64,000 bases of DNA from Saccopteryx bilineata (Eukaryota; Chordata; Mammalia; Chiroptera; Emballonuridae): NCBI RefSeq assembly GCF_036850765.1, contig NC_089490.1, forward strand, positions 100,614,074 through 100,678,073, in the 5' to 3' direction. The position numbers and the translations under genes are program-made. Shown here piece after piece: positions 21,928 to 31,449 of this stretch. The stretch's first letter is position 1. The number at the start of each line of letters is the position of its first letter. Under the pieces are notes generated by a model. The model saw nothing but the letters and a program-made list of their open reading frames with translations, did not search any database and had not been told where the DNA came from.

Positions 21928-22272
21928 TTATTTATTTATTTTTTACAGAGACAGAGTGAGTCAGAGAGAGGGATAGACAGGGACAAACAGGAACGGAGAG
22001 AGATGAGAAGCATCAATCATTAGTTTTTCATTGTGCGTTGCAACACCTTAGCTGTTCATTGATTGTTTTCTCATATGTGCCTTGACCGTGGGCCTTCAGC
22101 AGACTGAGTAACCCCTTGCTGGAGCCAGCGACCTTGGGTTCAAGCTGGTGGGCTTTTGCTCAAACCAGATGAAGCCCACGCTCAAGCCGGCGACCTTGGG
22201 GTCTTGAACCTGGGTCCTCTGCATCCCAGTCCGCCACCACGCTCCATCCACTGCGCCACCGCCTGGTCAGGC
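21928..22272 (-). mobile_element. SINE-A, long form
   Basis: Complete and near consensus, with a 6-8 base insertion in the head region (GTCCGCCACCACGCTCC). Confidence 0.9.
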
Positions 22273-22510
22273 CTAACTATGTTTTTTGAAGAGAACACTT
22301 AATAATCAACATTTCACATTATTATAACAAATCTTTTTATTAAGTTCAATTCAGGATGAGTCACTAAAGTATAATTCAAAATTGACTAGCATAAAAATGT
22401 TCTAGACTAGAGGATGTCCAGGGCCCCTTCTAGAATTCGATCACTTTTGAAGATGAATACTATCTTCTAAATACTTCAAAAATCAGTGAAAAATGGAGGG
22501 AAAGTCTAAT

Positions 22511-22878
22511 TTTTTTTTTTTGTATTTTTCCGAAGCTAGAAACCGGGAGGCAGTCAGACAGACTCCCGCATGCGCCCAACCGGGATCCACCCGGCATGCC
22601 CACCAGGGGGCGACGCTCTGCCCATCTGGGGCGTTGCTCTGCTGCAACCAGAGCCATTCTAGCACCTGAGGCAGAGGTTATGGAGCCATCCTCAGCGCCG
22701 GGGCCAACCTTGCTCTAATGGAGCCTTGGCTGCAGGAGGGGAAGAGACAGAGAGGAAGGAGAGGGGGAGGGGTGGAGAAGCAGATGGGCGCTTCTCCTGT
22801 GTGCCTTGGCCGGGAATCGAACCCCGGACTCCTGCATGCCAGGCCGACGCTCTACCACTGAGCCAACCGGCCAGGGCC
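22511..22878 (-). mobile_element. SINE-B, one-unit form
   Basis: Complete. CTCF-like unit at 22600 (CCACCAGGGGGCGACGC). It is the SINE-B closest to the IKBIP/APAF1 promoter, about 0.8 kb from the IKBIP first exon. Confidence 0.9.
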
Positions 22879-23369
22879 CGTAAAGTATAATAAAGCGTCA
22901 GTCTTGTCCCAAGTGTTATACTTTTGTAGCTTTCTAGTACCGAAACTCAATCTGTAGTTTAGGATTAGACTAAATTCATAATGCATTCACATGGATACGA
23001 GAAATCCTCCAAACTTTGATATAATTATTAACGTCTGTTGCTTCGAGCTCATAATGAATTCTTTTAAGTTTGCATAAGTTGCCATTAGGCATTTATGGGG
23101 TTTGGCAAAATGTCCCGGACAAATGCTCAGCGGACTGGAAGAAACGGGTTATATAAACACGGGAAAGCTTCTGACGTGTAGTAGACAAAGTTTGGCCGAA
23201 TCCGTATCTCTTAAGAAATGGCTGCCTCTTTCCAAACCTGAGCCTCAACTCTAGTTACTAGTACACAGTTAAAATGAGTTACAAGAAAAGGGGGAAAGAA
23301 AAAAAAAGATCTGGGCTACCCTCCTTGGTGGACGAGAGAGAACAGAAGCCCAAGTCTGGGGGCTTGGAG
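22879..23369. other. IKBIP intron 1, start, unassigned
   Basis: Ordinary sequence leading into the CpG island. No exon seen. Confidence 0.45.
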
Positions 23370-23473
23370 ATTAGAGGATGTGGAGCCGGGTGGGGCCGGA
23401 GAGGGACGCCGTCAAGAGCGGGGCGACCTCGGGAGGCCGGACACGGGGCCCGGGCGGCCTCGCGTCCACTTAC

Positions 23474-23649
23474 CAGGCGAGGCCCAGGCATATGCCTAGC
23501 AACAGCAGGCTCGCGCCGGTCCGGGGGTCCGCCCAGCCCCCGCCTCCACCGTCCCGGGCCTCAGGGCTCTTCCCGCCCTCGCTCCGCTTCCCGGGGTCCG
23601 CGGGGGCTCCCTTGGGCCCCGACTTCTTCCGGCTCTTCACCTCGGACAT
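23474..23649 (-). CDS. IKBIP: IKBIP exon 1 (start codon and membrane segment)
   Basis: Begins ATG at 23649-23647 and encodes MSEVKSRKKSGPKGAPADPG, a basic N-terminus, then a glycine-rich linker and a hydrophobic stretch TGASLLLLGICLGLAW that continues into exon 2 (LVF), a single membrane anchor at about residues 41-61. The donor is CCTG|GTAAGT with the intron starting at 23473, and the exon leaves two bases of a Trp codon. The same frame is open further upstream but has no ATG there, and MSEVKSRKK is the start known from mammals. Confidence 0.95.
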
Positions 23650-23677
23650 GTCTGGAGGTCCCGAGGACAGCAAACCC
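23644..23677 (+). promoter_or_regulatory. p53 response element
   Basis: GGACATGTCT (23644-23653) is a perfect p53 half-site (RRRCWWGYYY). After a 14-base spacer, CAGCAAACCC (23668-23677) fits 8 of 10 positions. The arrangement matches the p53 element described in the human APAF1 promoter (AGACATGTCT, spacer, a second half ending in AAGCCC). The first half-site overlaps the IKBIP ATG. Confidence 0.75.
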
Positions 23678-24219
23678 GGGGCGGCCCCTACACCCTGCGG
23701 GACGGGACGTGGCCGCCTCAGCCTCGGCGGTGACCGCGCCCCCGCCCAGACTTAGCACCGCCCAGAACTCAGCCCCCTCCCTCCCTCGACCATCCTCGCT
23801 GCTTCGCGGTGCCTTCCAGTCTCCTAGTTCCTCCAGTGAGATAGGGGCGACCCGCCACCCCCTCCCGTAGCATCAGGATTGCAACCCCAGGAAACCCTAA
23901 GGCTCGGGCGCTGGCAGGCCGCGCGGCTGCCGGAGGCGGGGCGGGGCAGCGCGCGCCACGTCCAGCGCTGCCGCGCTTCGGTCCTCCCCTCCCGGGAACG
24001 CGGCGCGCCCCCGTGTCTTAGCCACGCCCCCACTTTGCGGTGGGGCTCAGGGAGCTTCCTTATGCGCGCGCGGGCACAAGTCAAAACGGGAGCGCGCGCG
24101 GCGGCCGCAGCTCTTAGCGGGGCTCCGGGTGTGTTTATTTGCATGCGCGGGCGCGGGCGCGTGCCGTCCGGCTGGGCGGGCTCCGCGGAATTTGACTGCT
24201 CCACGGTCCTAAAGCAAAG

Positions 24220-24730
24220 AGTCGGCAGCATCGAGTGGACGCGGATGCTGTATTCCCGGGCAGAAGGGCTGAGGGCGCCGAAGGTGAGGGGCAGTCTGGG
24301 CCGACAGTTCCCTGCGAGGACTTGAGGTAGCCACGGCAGCATCAGGGTGGCGCTGGGTCCTCGGGGGTGCAGCTGCCGCCGGAGGGAAGGAGCGGCAGAC
24401 AGTCCGAGTGGCCCTCTTTTCTTTGTGTCTGGGGTGGGGTCCACCGAGGGGGCGGCCCTCGGCCAGGCCTCACGTCGGCCTGGGGAACTGTGTTGTCCGC
24501 CCGCGGAGGTGACGTCTGTCTCCGCGGGTCGGAGGTCTGGGGGGTGGGCGGGTCGGGTGTTCAGGCGCCCCGGGCTGCGGACGCCCAGGTGAGGCACCTG
24601 CGAGACCTGGACTTGCCCCGGGCTGCGTCCCGGGTCCTGCATCCCCTTTCGGAAGGCCTCGTTACCTCTCCCAAATTTGATTTCCGAGTCTGTCCCAGCT
24701 TCCCAGTGAGATCTTGGTGCGGAGGTTTAG
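24220..24730 (+). other. APAF1: APAF1 exon 1, non-coding
   Basis: Sequence from about 24220 (GAGTGGACGCGG, CCCGGGCAGAAGGG, GAGGACTTGAGGT, GGGGTGCAGCTGCCGCCGG, TTTGTGTCTGGGGTGGGGTC) follows the human APAF1 5' leader as I remember it. A strong donor TTTAG|GTAAGT ends the exon at 24730. The transcription start is not visible directly, so the left limit is approximate. With 41 bases from the next exon the leader would be about 550 bases, similar to human. Confidence 0.7.
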
Positions 24731-26122
24731 GTAAGTTTGCGCCTCGCTTTTCTCCCTGAGCCGGGCTCTTTGGAGGCTCAGTACCGATTTCAGGGACTCG
24801 GAATTCTGGGACAAGGTACCTGCTCTACCGGGAAGAGAAACTAAAGAGGAAGTAGTTTTAACGGAGTGCCCATCTTTCTATTTTAGATCTAGGAAGACTT
24901 TCGACATTTCCTTTTGATGTGGTTACCAGAAAAGATGGGACACGGAGCATTTATTCAGTATATTTTAAGTTTGTGCACTCTAAAATTTACACATTTCTAA
25001 TAGGCCTAGGTAAAATTGGAAATTAGTTTCAGATTGTGAGAGTGTCTTTACTAGGATATTGGGTACAGCTTTAAAATGTCTTTTTGTTTGTCAAATCGAG
25101 TATAATTATTAGAAATTAAGGGATATTTTATGTTTAAATTGAGGTAATAAAAAACGTTCTTAACATTTTAAAAAATGATAGTGTGTTTCTAATGATAACT
25201 TTTCCTTTTATCAGTTTCATGCCAGGCCTGGGCATTTTGTGAACTTGACAAGCACAAGCAAATGCTCTACTTCCCTGTGTTCACCAGGGCCACTTTGAAA
25301 GTATGATATATAGTTATTGTTGAAGCTTCATAATTACTGTTCCTCTTCTGTGCATTTTAAATTACTTGTGTTTATCTCTATTTTTGCATTTAGACAACCC
25401 CTTCTAATTACCTATTTTTCTTTTTCACTAGATTGTAAATTCCAACAGGCATATGATTTAATCTTCTCTGTAGACTCAGAGCCTGGCAGGCACGTAGGAG
25501 AGGCTCAAATGTTTATTTGAATGAATAAGTTAATAAACATATTTAGACACTCACTGTGATACATTGGACAGAGTTTTGTTAATGTTTTAAAAACTTGAAA
25601 ATATTCTGATCTGGGTTTTATACCCATGGAAAAACTTGCCTTACATTTGAAACAAAGTCTGTAGGAACTTTGAGTATTATACTGTAAAGAATATGGTTCT
25701 TTCTTTATGGTCTCTTAATCCAAGAAATGACATCAGAGGCTATTTCCTGTTGCTTTGTCATACTTAGCAGCTCAGCTGGAACATTAATGGAGTGAGCATA
25801 TGAGAAATGTGTTTACCACTGAAGATGTAAAGCTAAAACACAACTTATTGTAAAAGTGATAATGTGTATTGAAAAAAATTAAGACAATATAGAACAGTAC
25901 AAAAGTGACTGGTGGGAAGAGGAACCTCAAGTCTTGCTACTTAGAAGTAACCCAAACATTTTGTTGAACAAACTTCTGAACATCTCCCTATATATTTACA
26001 TGATGCCAACACATATTTTATGCTGTATATGAGATCATATATCTAATTTTTTAAATTAGCGATGTGTTGTCAGTACCTTTCCATGTTAGTACTGGAGATG
26101 TTTCATTTTGAATGGGTTTATA
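24731..26122 (+). other. APAF1 intron 1, with L2 3' relic
   Basis: No exon. About 25290-25545 resembles the 3' end of an L2 LINE (TTTTTCACTAGATTGTAAATTCC, GACTCAGAGCCTGGCAGGCA, TTTGAATGAATAAG). Confidence 0.55.
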
Positions 26123-26617
26123 TAGTGGTGGGATTCAGCTGGTTCGCACTGGTTCAGGAGACCCGATACATAATTGTTGAGTTCTGCGAACTGGTTGTTA
26201 AAATGGCACTTGTAATCAGGATTCTCTCTGAGATAGGCGCCTGGGCAGCTGCCCGAGGTGGAAATCACAAATTTACATTCCTTACTCTTTTTTAGCGTTC
26301 CTCTGCGCAACAGTGTGTTCTAAGCACCCATAATAATGTTCGTTCCGTCCACAGGTGAAAACAATTGCAAGAGGACGCCAACCAAGAAGCAATATGGAAA
26401 TATCTTAAATAATAGTTTTATTGTTTTTTGTCAGGTATTATTTAATTTTTTTCATTAATGTTTTAAAATTCTTACAGTCTAGTGTTGTATACTTTTATTG
26501 TTCTTAAGTATTAAATGCATGAAATATTAAACTACCTTTCAGTATATTGTTTTTTTATACTTAAAACAGTCATTAGGACAGAGAACCGGTTGTTAAATTA
26601 TTTGAACCCCACCACTG
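26123..26617. mobile_element. hAT MITE, family 4
   Basis: About 495 bp. The ends are inverted (TAGTGGTGGGATTCA... and ...TTTGAACCCCACCACTG). Flanking 8-bp duplication GGTTTATA (26115-26122) and GGTGTATA (26618-26625), 7 of 8 matching. No transposase reading frame. Confidence 0.85.
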
Positions 26618-26736
26618 GGTGTATAATATTCCATCTTATATACATACTCTTATTTTTTAAATCCAAACATGGAATGGTGGGCATTTTGGTTGTTTTCATC
26701 TTTTTCACCTAAGCACACTCTCTGTTAATTCTTTTT

Positions 26737-27118
26737 ATTTTATTTTATTTTATTTTTTGTATTTTTCTGAAGCTGGAAACGGGGAGGCAGTCAGACAGAC
26801 TCCCGCATGCGCCTGACCGGGATCCACCCGGCATGCCCACCAGGGGGCGATGCTCTGCCCATCTGGGGCGTTGTTCTGCTGCAACCAGAGCCACTCTAGT
26901 GCCTGAGGCAGAGGCCACAGAGCCATCCTCAGCGCCCAGGCCAACCTTGCTCCAATGGAGCCCCGGCTGCGGGAGGGAAAGAGAGAGACAGGGAGGAAGG
27001 AGAAGGGGAGGGGTGGAGAAGCAGATGGGTGCCTCTCCTGTGTGCCTGGCTGGGAATCGAATCTGGGACTCCTGCATGCTCGGCCGACGCTCTACCACTG
27101 AGCCAACCAGCCAGGGCC
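26737..27118 (-). mobile_element. SINE-B, one-unit form
   Basis: Complete. CTCF-like unit at 26837. Flanked by TGTTAATTCTTT duplications. Confidence 0.9.
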
Positions 27119-27364
27119 TGTTAATTCTTTCTGTGAATATTTTTGCATACACATGTGAATGTCTCCTTGGGGTAAATTCTTAGGCATTTCTAAGTTAAAG
27201 AGAATGCTTATTTTAAACACTTTCATGTCCTTTGTTGCCTTCCAGAAAAGTTGCATCCATTTTGTACTCACCTCAAGTAATGCATAAGAATACCCATTTT
27301 CTCACACCTTTGAAAGCGCTGGGTTTTGTTCATTTAAAAATAATCTTTATGAAAAAGAAAATGT

Positions 27365-27748
27365 TTTTTTTCTTTTACATTTTTAAAAATTCTTTTTCCA
27401 AATAAGAGGAGGGGAGATACAGAGACAAACTCCTGCATGCACCCCAACAGGGATATACCTGGCAAGCCTTGTCTGGGGCTGATGCTCTGCCCACCTGGGG
27501 CCAAGCTCATGGACTGAGTTATTTTTAGCATGTGAGGCTGAGACTCCACAGAGCCATTCTCAGTGCTCAGGGCCAGTGAGCTCAAGCCAATAGAGCCATG
27601 GCTGCAGGAGGTGAAGAGAGAGAGATAGAGAGAAGGGGGAGTGGAAGGGTGGAGAAGTAGATGGTCGCTTCTCCTGTGACCAGGAATCGAACCCAGGACA
27701 TCCACATGCCAGGCTGATGCTCTCCCACTGAGCCAGTCGTCCAGGACC
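27365..27748 (-). mobile_element. SINE-B, old diverged copy
   Basis: Recognisable by AGGCTGATGCTCTCCCACTGAG and the GCTGCAGGAGGTGAAGAGAG block, but the CTCF-like unit is lost. It ends about 100 bases before APAF1 exon 2. Confidence 0.75.
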
Positions 27749-27851
27749 TCCTTTCCTCCTTTTACATTTCTTGATTACCACTGAGGTTTTACATCTTCAT
27801 ATCTTTCATGTCTTTATTGGCCTGACATATATTTTGATGTTTGCATTGTAG

Positions 27852-28030
27852 CTCATGGTTAACAGCTCAGAGAGAGAAAAATTTGAGGGAAGATGGATGC
27901 AAAAGCTCGAAATTATTTGCTTCAACACAGAGAAGCCCTGGAAAAGGACATCAAAACATCCTACATAATGGATCATATGATTGGTGATGGAGTTTTAACA
28001 GTATCAGAGGAGGAGGAAGTAAAAAATGAG
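27852..28030 (+). CDS. APAF1: APAF1 exon 2: start codon, first half of CARD
   Basis: The exon starts after GTAG with 41 leader bases. ATG at 27893 in a good context (GGGAAGATGG). Coding 27893-28030, 46 codons: MDAKARNYLLQHREALEKDI and on to EEEEVKNE. This is helices 1-3 of the caspase-recruitment domain, which binds the procaspase-9 CARD in the apoptosome. Arg13 and the acidic IGDGVLTVSEEE stretch are present. Donor GAG|GTAAAA, phase 0. Confidence 0.97.
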
Positions 28031-28165
28031 GTAAAACCCTCTGAGCAGCCTGTGCTTTCTTTAATTTGTTTTTAATTGATTGATTTTAGAAAGAGAGGAA
28101 AGGAGAGACAGAGAAAGAGAGAAACATTGATTTATTGTCCCACTTATTTATGCATTCATTGGTTA

Positions 28166-28737
28166 TTTTTTTTAATAATCATGCAGTTTTCATTTTTTAT
28201 ATATATATTTTTAATTTTTTTACAGGGACAGAGAGAGTCAGAGAGAGGGATAGATAGGGACAGACAGACAGGAACGGAGAGAGATGAGAAGCATCAATCA
28301 TCAGTTTTTTGTTGTGACACCTTAGTTGTTCATTGATTGGTTTCTCATATGTGCCTTGACCACGGGCCTTCAGCAGACTGAGTAACCATGGGTCCAAGCT
28401 GGTGAGCTTTTTTTTTTTTTTTAATTTTATTTATTCATTTTTATTATTAGAGAGAGAGGTGAGAGAGAGAGAGAGAGGAAAGAGATGGAACAGAGGAGGA
28501 GCAGGAAGCATCAACTCCCATATGTGCCTTGACCAGGCAAGCCTGAGGTTTCGAACCGGTGACCTCAGGGTTCCAGGTCAACGCTTTATCCATTGCGCCA
28601 CCACAGGTCAGGCAAGCTGGTGAGCTTTTTGCTGAAGCCAGATGAGCCCACGCTCAAGCTGGTGACCTCAGGCCTCGAACCTGGGTCCTCAGCATCTCAG
28701 TTTGACTCTCTATCCACTGCGCCATCGCCTGGTCAGG
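28166..28737 (-). mobile_element. SINE-A, long form, nested level 2
   Basis: Two parts, 28166-28412 and 28614-28737, interrupted by the short SINE-A at 28413-28613. Confidence 0.88.
28413..28613 (-). mobile_element. SINE-A, short form, nested level 3
   Basis: Flanked by a perfect 17-bp duplication AAGCTGGTGAGCTTTTT (28396-28412 and 28614-28630) within the body of the long SINE-A. Confidence 0.9.
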
Positions 28738-28950
28738 CTCATTGGTTATTTCTGTATGTGCCCTGACCAGGGATCAAACCCATGACCTTGGCATATCGAG
28801 ATGATGCTGTAACCAACTGAGCTACTTGACCAGGAGTCTATGTTTCCTATAAAATTTTTAGAATTTATTTTAGAACTTGTACTGGTTTCCACTAATTTGT
28901 TGCAAGCATATTATTTGCAGTATACTAAACTACTACTTTTCTTTTTTTAG

Positions 28951-29140
28951 TCCACTCAACAGCGTCGAGCAGCTATGCTAATTAAAATGATACTTAAAAA
29001 AAATAATTATTCCTACATATCATTCTACAATGCTTTACTACATGAAGGGTATAAAGATCTTGCTGCTCTTCTCCAGGGTGGCCTTCCTGTCATCTCTTCT
29101 TCCAATGGCAAAGATTCAGTTGGCGGAATAACTTCGTACG
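28951..29140 (+). CDS. APAF1: APAF1 exon 3: second half of CARD and 11-residue insert
   Basis: Begins after CTTTTTTTAG and encodes STQQRRAAMLIKMILKK and on to HEGYKDLAALLQGGLPVISS, finishing CARD helices 4-6 (Arg52 kept). It then encodes SNGKDSVGGITSY, which includes the 11-residue segment that separates long from short APAF1 isoforms. The exon ends TACG|GTTTGT at 29140, one base into the next codon. The donor for the short form would lie after 29107 but reads AATG|GCAAAG, GC where the human short form implies GT. Confidence 0.95.
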
Positions 29141-29803
29141 GTTTGTATACATAATACCTTCTATCACGTTGCTATGAAATTTGGTACATAGCTGTAGTTT
29201 GGTCTTATTGTAGATAGAATCTGCTGAAGAGACTGATTGGTTACTGAAAAGTGCATATGAAGAAATGTTTTCCAATCTAAACAGTTTTATTTGTATCTAT
29301 ATTAACTCATATTTTCTTGTTGCTCAGCGAGCTATCTGCTGCTGAGGTAATAATAGATATACCCTAATTTTTAGAAACAATAAAACAATTTATAGGCCTT
29401 TATTCAAGTTTTTCTCCAGTTCTGTGTTTATCAAGTTTATGCATTGGGAAAAATAAGAATCTTTATAAATCTTAGTTCTTGAAGGGATTATGTATTCTTT
29501 CCTTTACACTTTCCTTCCTGTTGTTAATATGAGAGAGATTGGAAAGCCAGAGAGAAATAGAGTAAGGGCTGATACTGATGGATATTTCTATTGTCTGTAG
29601 CCATCTTGAAAGGTACGTGTTCACTTTTGTTCCAGGTTTTCTGAGAAATCAGGAAGTTCAAGTTAATAAGCTAGCCACATTTTCTTCTTTTGGAAATTCT
29701 GAAGCTAAGGCCTCAGCCTTACCGTATACTCTTTGGTTATTATGATATTATTTGAGTAACATTTTCAGAGTTCTGTTCATGCTTGTTTTGCTTTGGATTT
29801 CAG

Positions 29804-30001
29804 TAAGAACAGTCCTGTGTGAAGGAGGAGTACCGCAAAGGCCGGTGGTTTTTGTGACTAGGAAGAAGCTGGTGAATGCAATTCAGCAGAGGCTCTATAG
29901 ACTGAATGGCGAACCGGGATGGGTCACTATACATGGAATGGCAGGTTGTGGGAAGTCTGTATTAGCTGCAGAAGCTGTTCGAGATCATTGCCTCTTAGAA
30001 G
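29804..30001 (+). CDS. APAF1: APAF1 exon 4: linker and Walker A (P-loop)
   Basis: Acceptor GATTTCAG before 29804. Encodes VRTVLCEGGVPQRPVVFVTR through GEPGWVTIHGMAGCGKSVLA to HCLLEG. The P-loop GMAGCGKS binds the phosphates of dATP/ATP, and its lysine falls at residue 160 when the long form is counted, the human position. The donor GAAG|GTAAGT is strong. Confidence 0.97.
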
Positions 30002-30124
30002 GTAAGTTTTGATTACCATGTATTGTTGGCTGGTGAAGGAGATACTCTTTAGGCATTGTATTAGTTCTCTGTTGCGGCTGTAACAAATTTCCAAAAATTT
30101 GGTGGCTTAAAATAACACAGATTT

Positions 30125-31003
30125 GAGGTCAGCCACCCGCTTGCTGTGACAGCTTCCCTGCCTCACTGCTGCTGCCATCCATGCACGATTCCAGATCAAC
30201 ATTGAAAAAATGGTTGACCTTACCCAGCTAATGGAAAATGAAGTATTCATGGCCTTTGCCTCCTATACAACGATTGTTCTTTCAAAAATGATGTTTATGA
30301 GTCCTGCAACTGCATTCTATAGAATGACAAGAAAGGTTTTTGCCAACCCAGAAGACTGTGCAAGCTTTGGCAAAGGAGAAAATGCCAAGAAATATCTTCG
30401 GGTAGATGACAGAGTAGAACGCGTGCGAAGGGCCCACCTGAATGATATTGAAAATATTGTGCCATTTCTTGGTATTGGCCTTCTGTATTCCTTAAGTGGT
30501 CCAGATCTCTCTACGGCTCTCCTGCACTTCAGACTCTTTGTTGGAGCACGGATCTACCACACAATTGCTTATTTGTTACCCCTTCCCCAGCCAAATCGTG
30601 CTTTGGCTTTTTTTGTTGGATATGGAGTTACTCTTTCAATGGCATACAGGTTGCTGAAGAGTAGATTGTACCTATAAGGAGAATCATACAACTCATAATC
30701 CAATTATTTTAATTTTTAAGATTTTAAGTGAGAAATTAAGATGGGAAAAACCTAGTGTAACTATTAACATCACCAGTATCCTTTATTCTTGTGTTATGAT
30801 TGCGCTAGAAATTGAATGTAATTCTTAAATCTTTCGTCTTGTTATTAAAGTCCTTATTTGTAAATTTTGATTATAATTTGTAACATTCATTCACCATTCT
30901 ATACTTTAAATATAAAAGGAGTGAGTGCACGTGTGAGAAGAAATCTGTCTTTTATTATTGCTGAAATAAGCATATGAAATAAAGAATTTAAAGAATAAAA
31001 AAA
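30125..31003 (+). mobile_element. Processed retrocopy insertion (MGST1 mRNA)
   Basis: An L1-mediated cDNA insertion: intron-less leader (30125-30209), coding region, 3' untranslated region with AATAAA at 30978 and an A-rich tail. Flanked by a perfect 16-bp duplication AAAATAACACAGATTT at 30109-30124 and 31004-31019. It landed in an old interspersed repeat whose two halves remain on either side (about 30055-30124 and from 31020). Confidence 0.95.
30210..30677 (+). CDS. MGST1: MGST1 retrocopy, intact reading frame
   Basis: A complete 155-codon copy of microsomal glutathione S-transferase 1, the same length as the parent enzyme, with no stop or frameshift. MGST1 is a MAPEG-family trimer of the ER and outer mitochondrial membrane that conjugates glutathione to electrophiles and reduces lipid hydroperoxides. 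Seen here: start MVDLTQLMENEVFMAFASYT, the redox-sensing Cys50 (NPEDCASFGKGE), the RVERVRRAHLND glutathione-site motif, Tyr121 and Arg130 (PQPNRALAFF), and the C-terminal SMAYRLLKSRLYL. It has four hydrophobic segments. It sits inside APAF1 intron 4 in the sense direction. Whether it is transcribed cannot be told from sequence. Confidence 0.95.
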   Translation: MVDLTQLMENEVFMAFASYTTIVLSKMMFMSPATAFYRMTRKVFANPEDCASFGKGENAKKYLRVDDRVERVRRAHLNDIENIVPFLGIGLLYSLSGPDLSTALLHFRLFVGARIYHTIAYLLPLPQPNRALAFFVGYGVTLSMAYRLLKSRLYL

Positions 31004-31060
31004 AAAATAACACAGATTTATTATCTTATAGTTCTGGAGGCCACAAGTCCAAAATAAATC

Positions 31061-31449
31061 TTTTTTTTTTTTTTTTCTGAAGCTGGAAACCGGGAGAGAC
31101 AGACAGACTCCCGCATGTGCCCAACCGGGATCCACCTGGCACGCCCACCAGGGGGAGACGCTCTGCCCACCAGGGGGCGATGCTCTGCCCCTCCGGGGCG
31201 TCGCTCTGCCGTGACCAGAGCCATTTTAGCACCTGGGGCAGAGGCCAAGGAGCCATCCCTAGCGTCCGGGCCATCTTTGCTCCAGTGGAGCCTCGGCTGC
31301 GGGAGGGGAAGAGAGAGACAGAGAGGAAGGAGAGGGGGAGGGGTGGAGCAGCAGATGGGCGCTTCTCCTATGTGCCCTGGCTGGGAATTGAACCTGGGAC
31401 CTCCGCATGCCAGGCTGACGCTCTACCACTGAGCCAACCGGCCAGGGCC
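31061..31449 (-). mobile_element. SINE-B, two-unit form
   Basis: Units at 31146 (altered, CCACCAGGGGGAGACGC) and 31167 (intact). Duplication CCAAAATAAATCTT/CCCAAAATAAATCTTA. Inserted in the same old repeat that hosts the MGST1 retrocopy. Confidence 0.92.

Larger units (their letters stand above)
23370..24620. promoter_or_regulatory. CpG island, shared IKBIP/APAF1 promoter region
   Basis: Strongly GC-rich with many CpG dinucleotides, in contrast to the AT-rich flanks. It covers IKBIP exon 1, the intergenic gap of about 0.57 kb (23650-24219) and the start of APAF1 exon 1. An octamer ATTTGCAT lies at 24137-24144 in the middle of the gap. Published work on human IKIP and APAF1 describes the same head-to-head arrangement with one shared promoter, so the two genes are probably co-regulated. 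Confidence 0.88.
28077..28834 (-). mobile_element. Ves-type SINE split by a nested SINE pair
   Basis: Parts 28077-28165 and 28738-28834 form one Ves-type element (minus-strand head CCTGGTCAAGTAGCTCAGTT, then AACCAATGAATGCATAAATA, AAATCAATGTTTC). The split is bounded by CATTGGTTATT on both sides. It starts 46 bases after the APAF1 exon 2 donor. Confidence 0.85.

Noticed and set aside
23671..23673. Possible upstream IKBIP start eight codons before MSEV
   Set aside because: The codon is TTG, not ATG. The known mammalian start MSEVKSRKK is present.
23274..24759. Long frames across the CpG island (up to 272 codons, both strands)
   Set aside because: Stop codons are rare in GC-rich DNA. The frames overlap IKBIP exon 1 and APAF1 exon 1 in other frames and have no recognisable domain.
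29752..30012. A start codon before APAF1 exon 4 giving a shorter protein
   Set aside because: The open frame runs from intron sequence into exon 4 by chance. A clear acceptor CAG at 29801-29803 and the phase with exon 3 show an internal exon.
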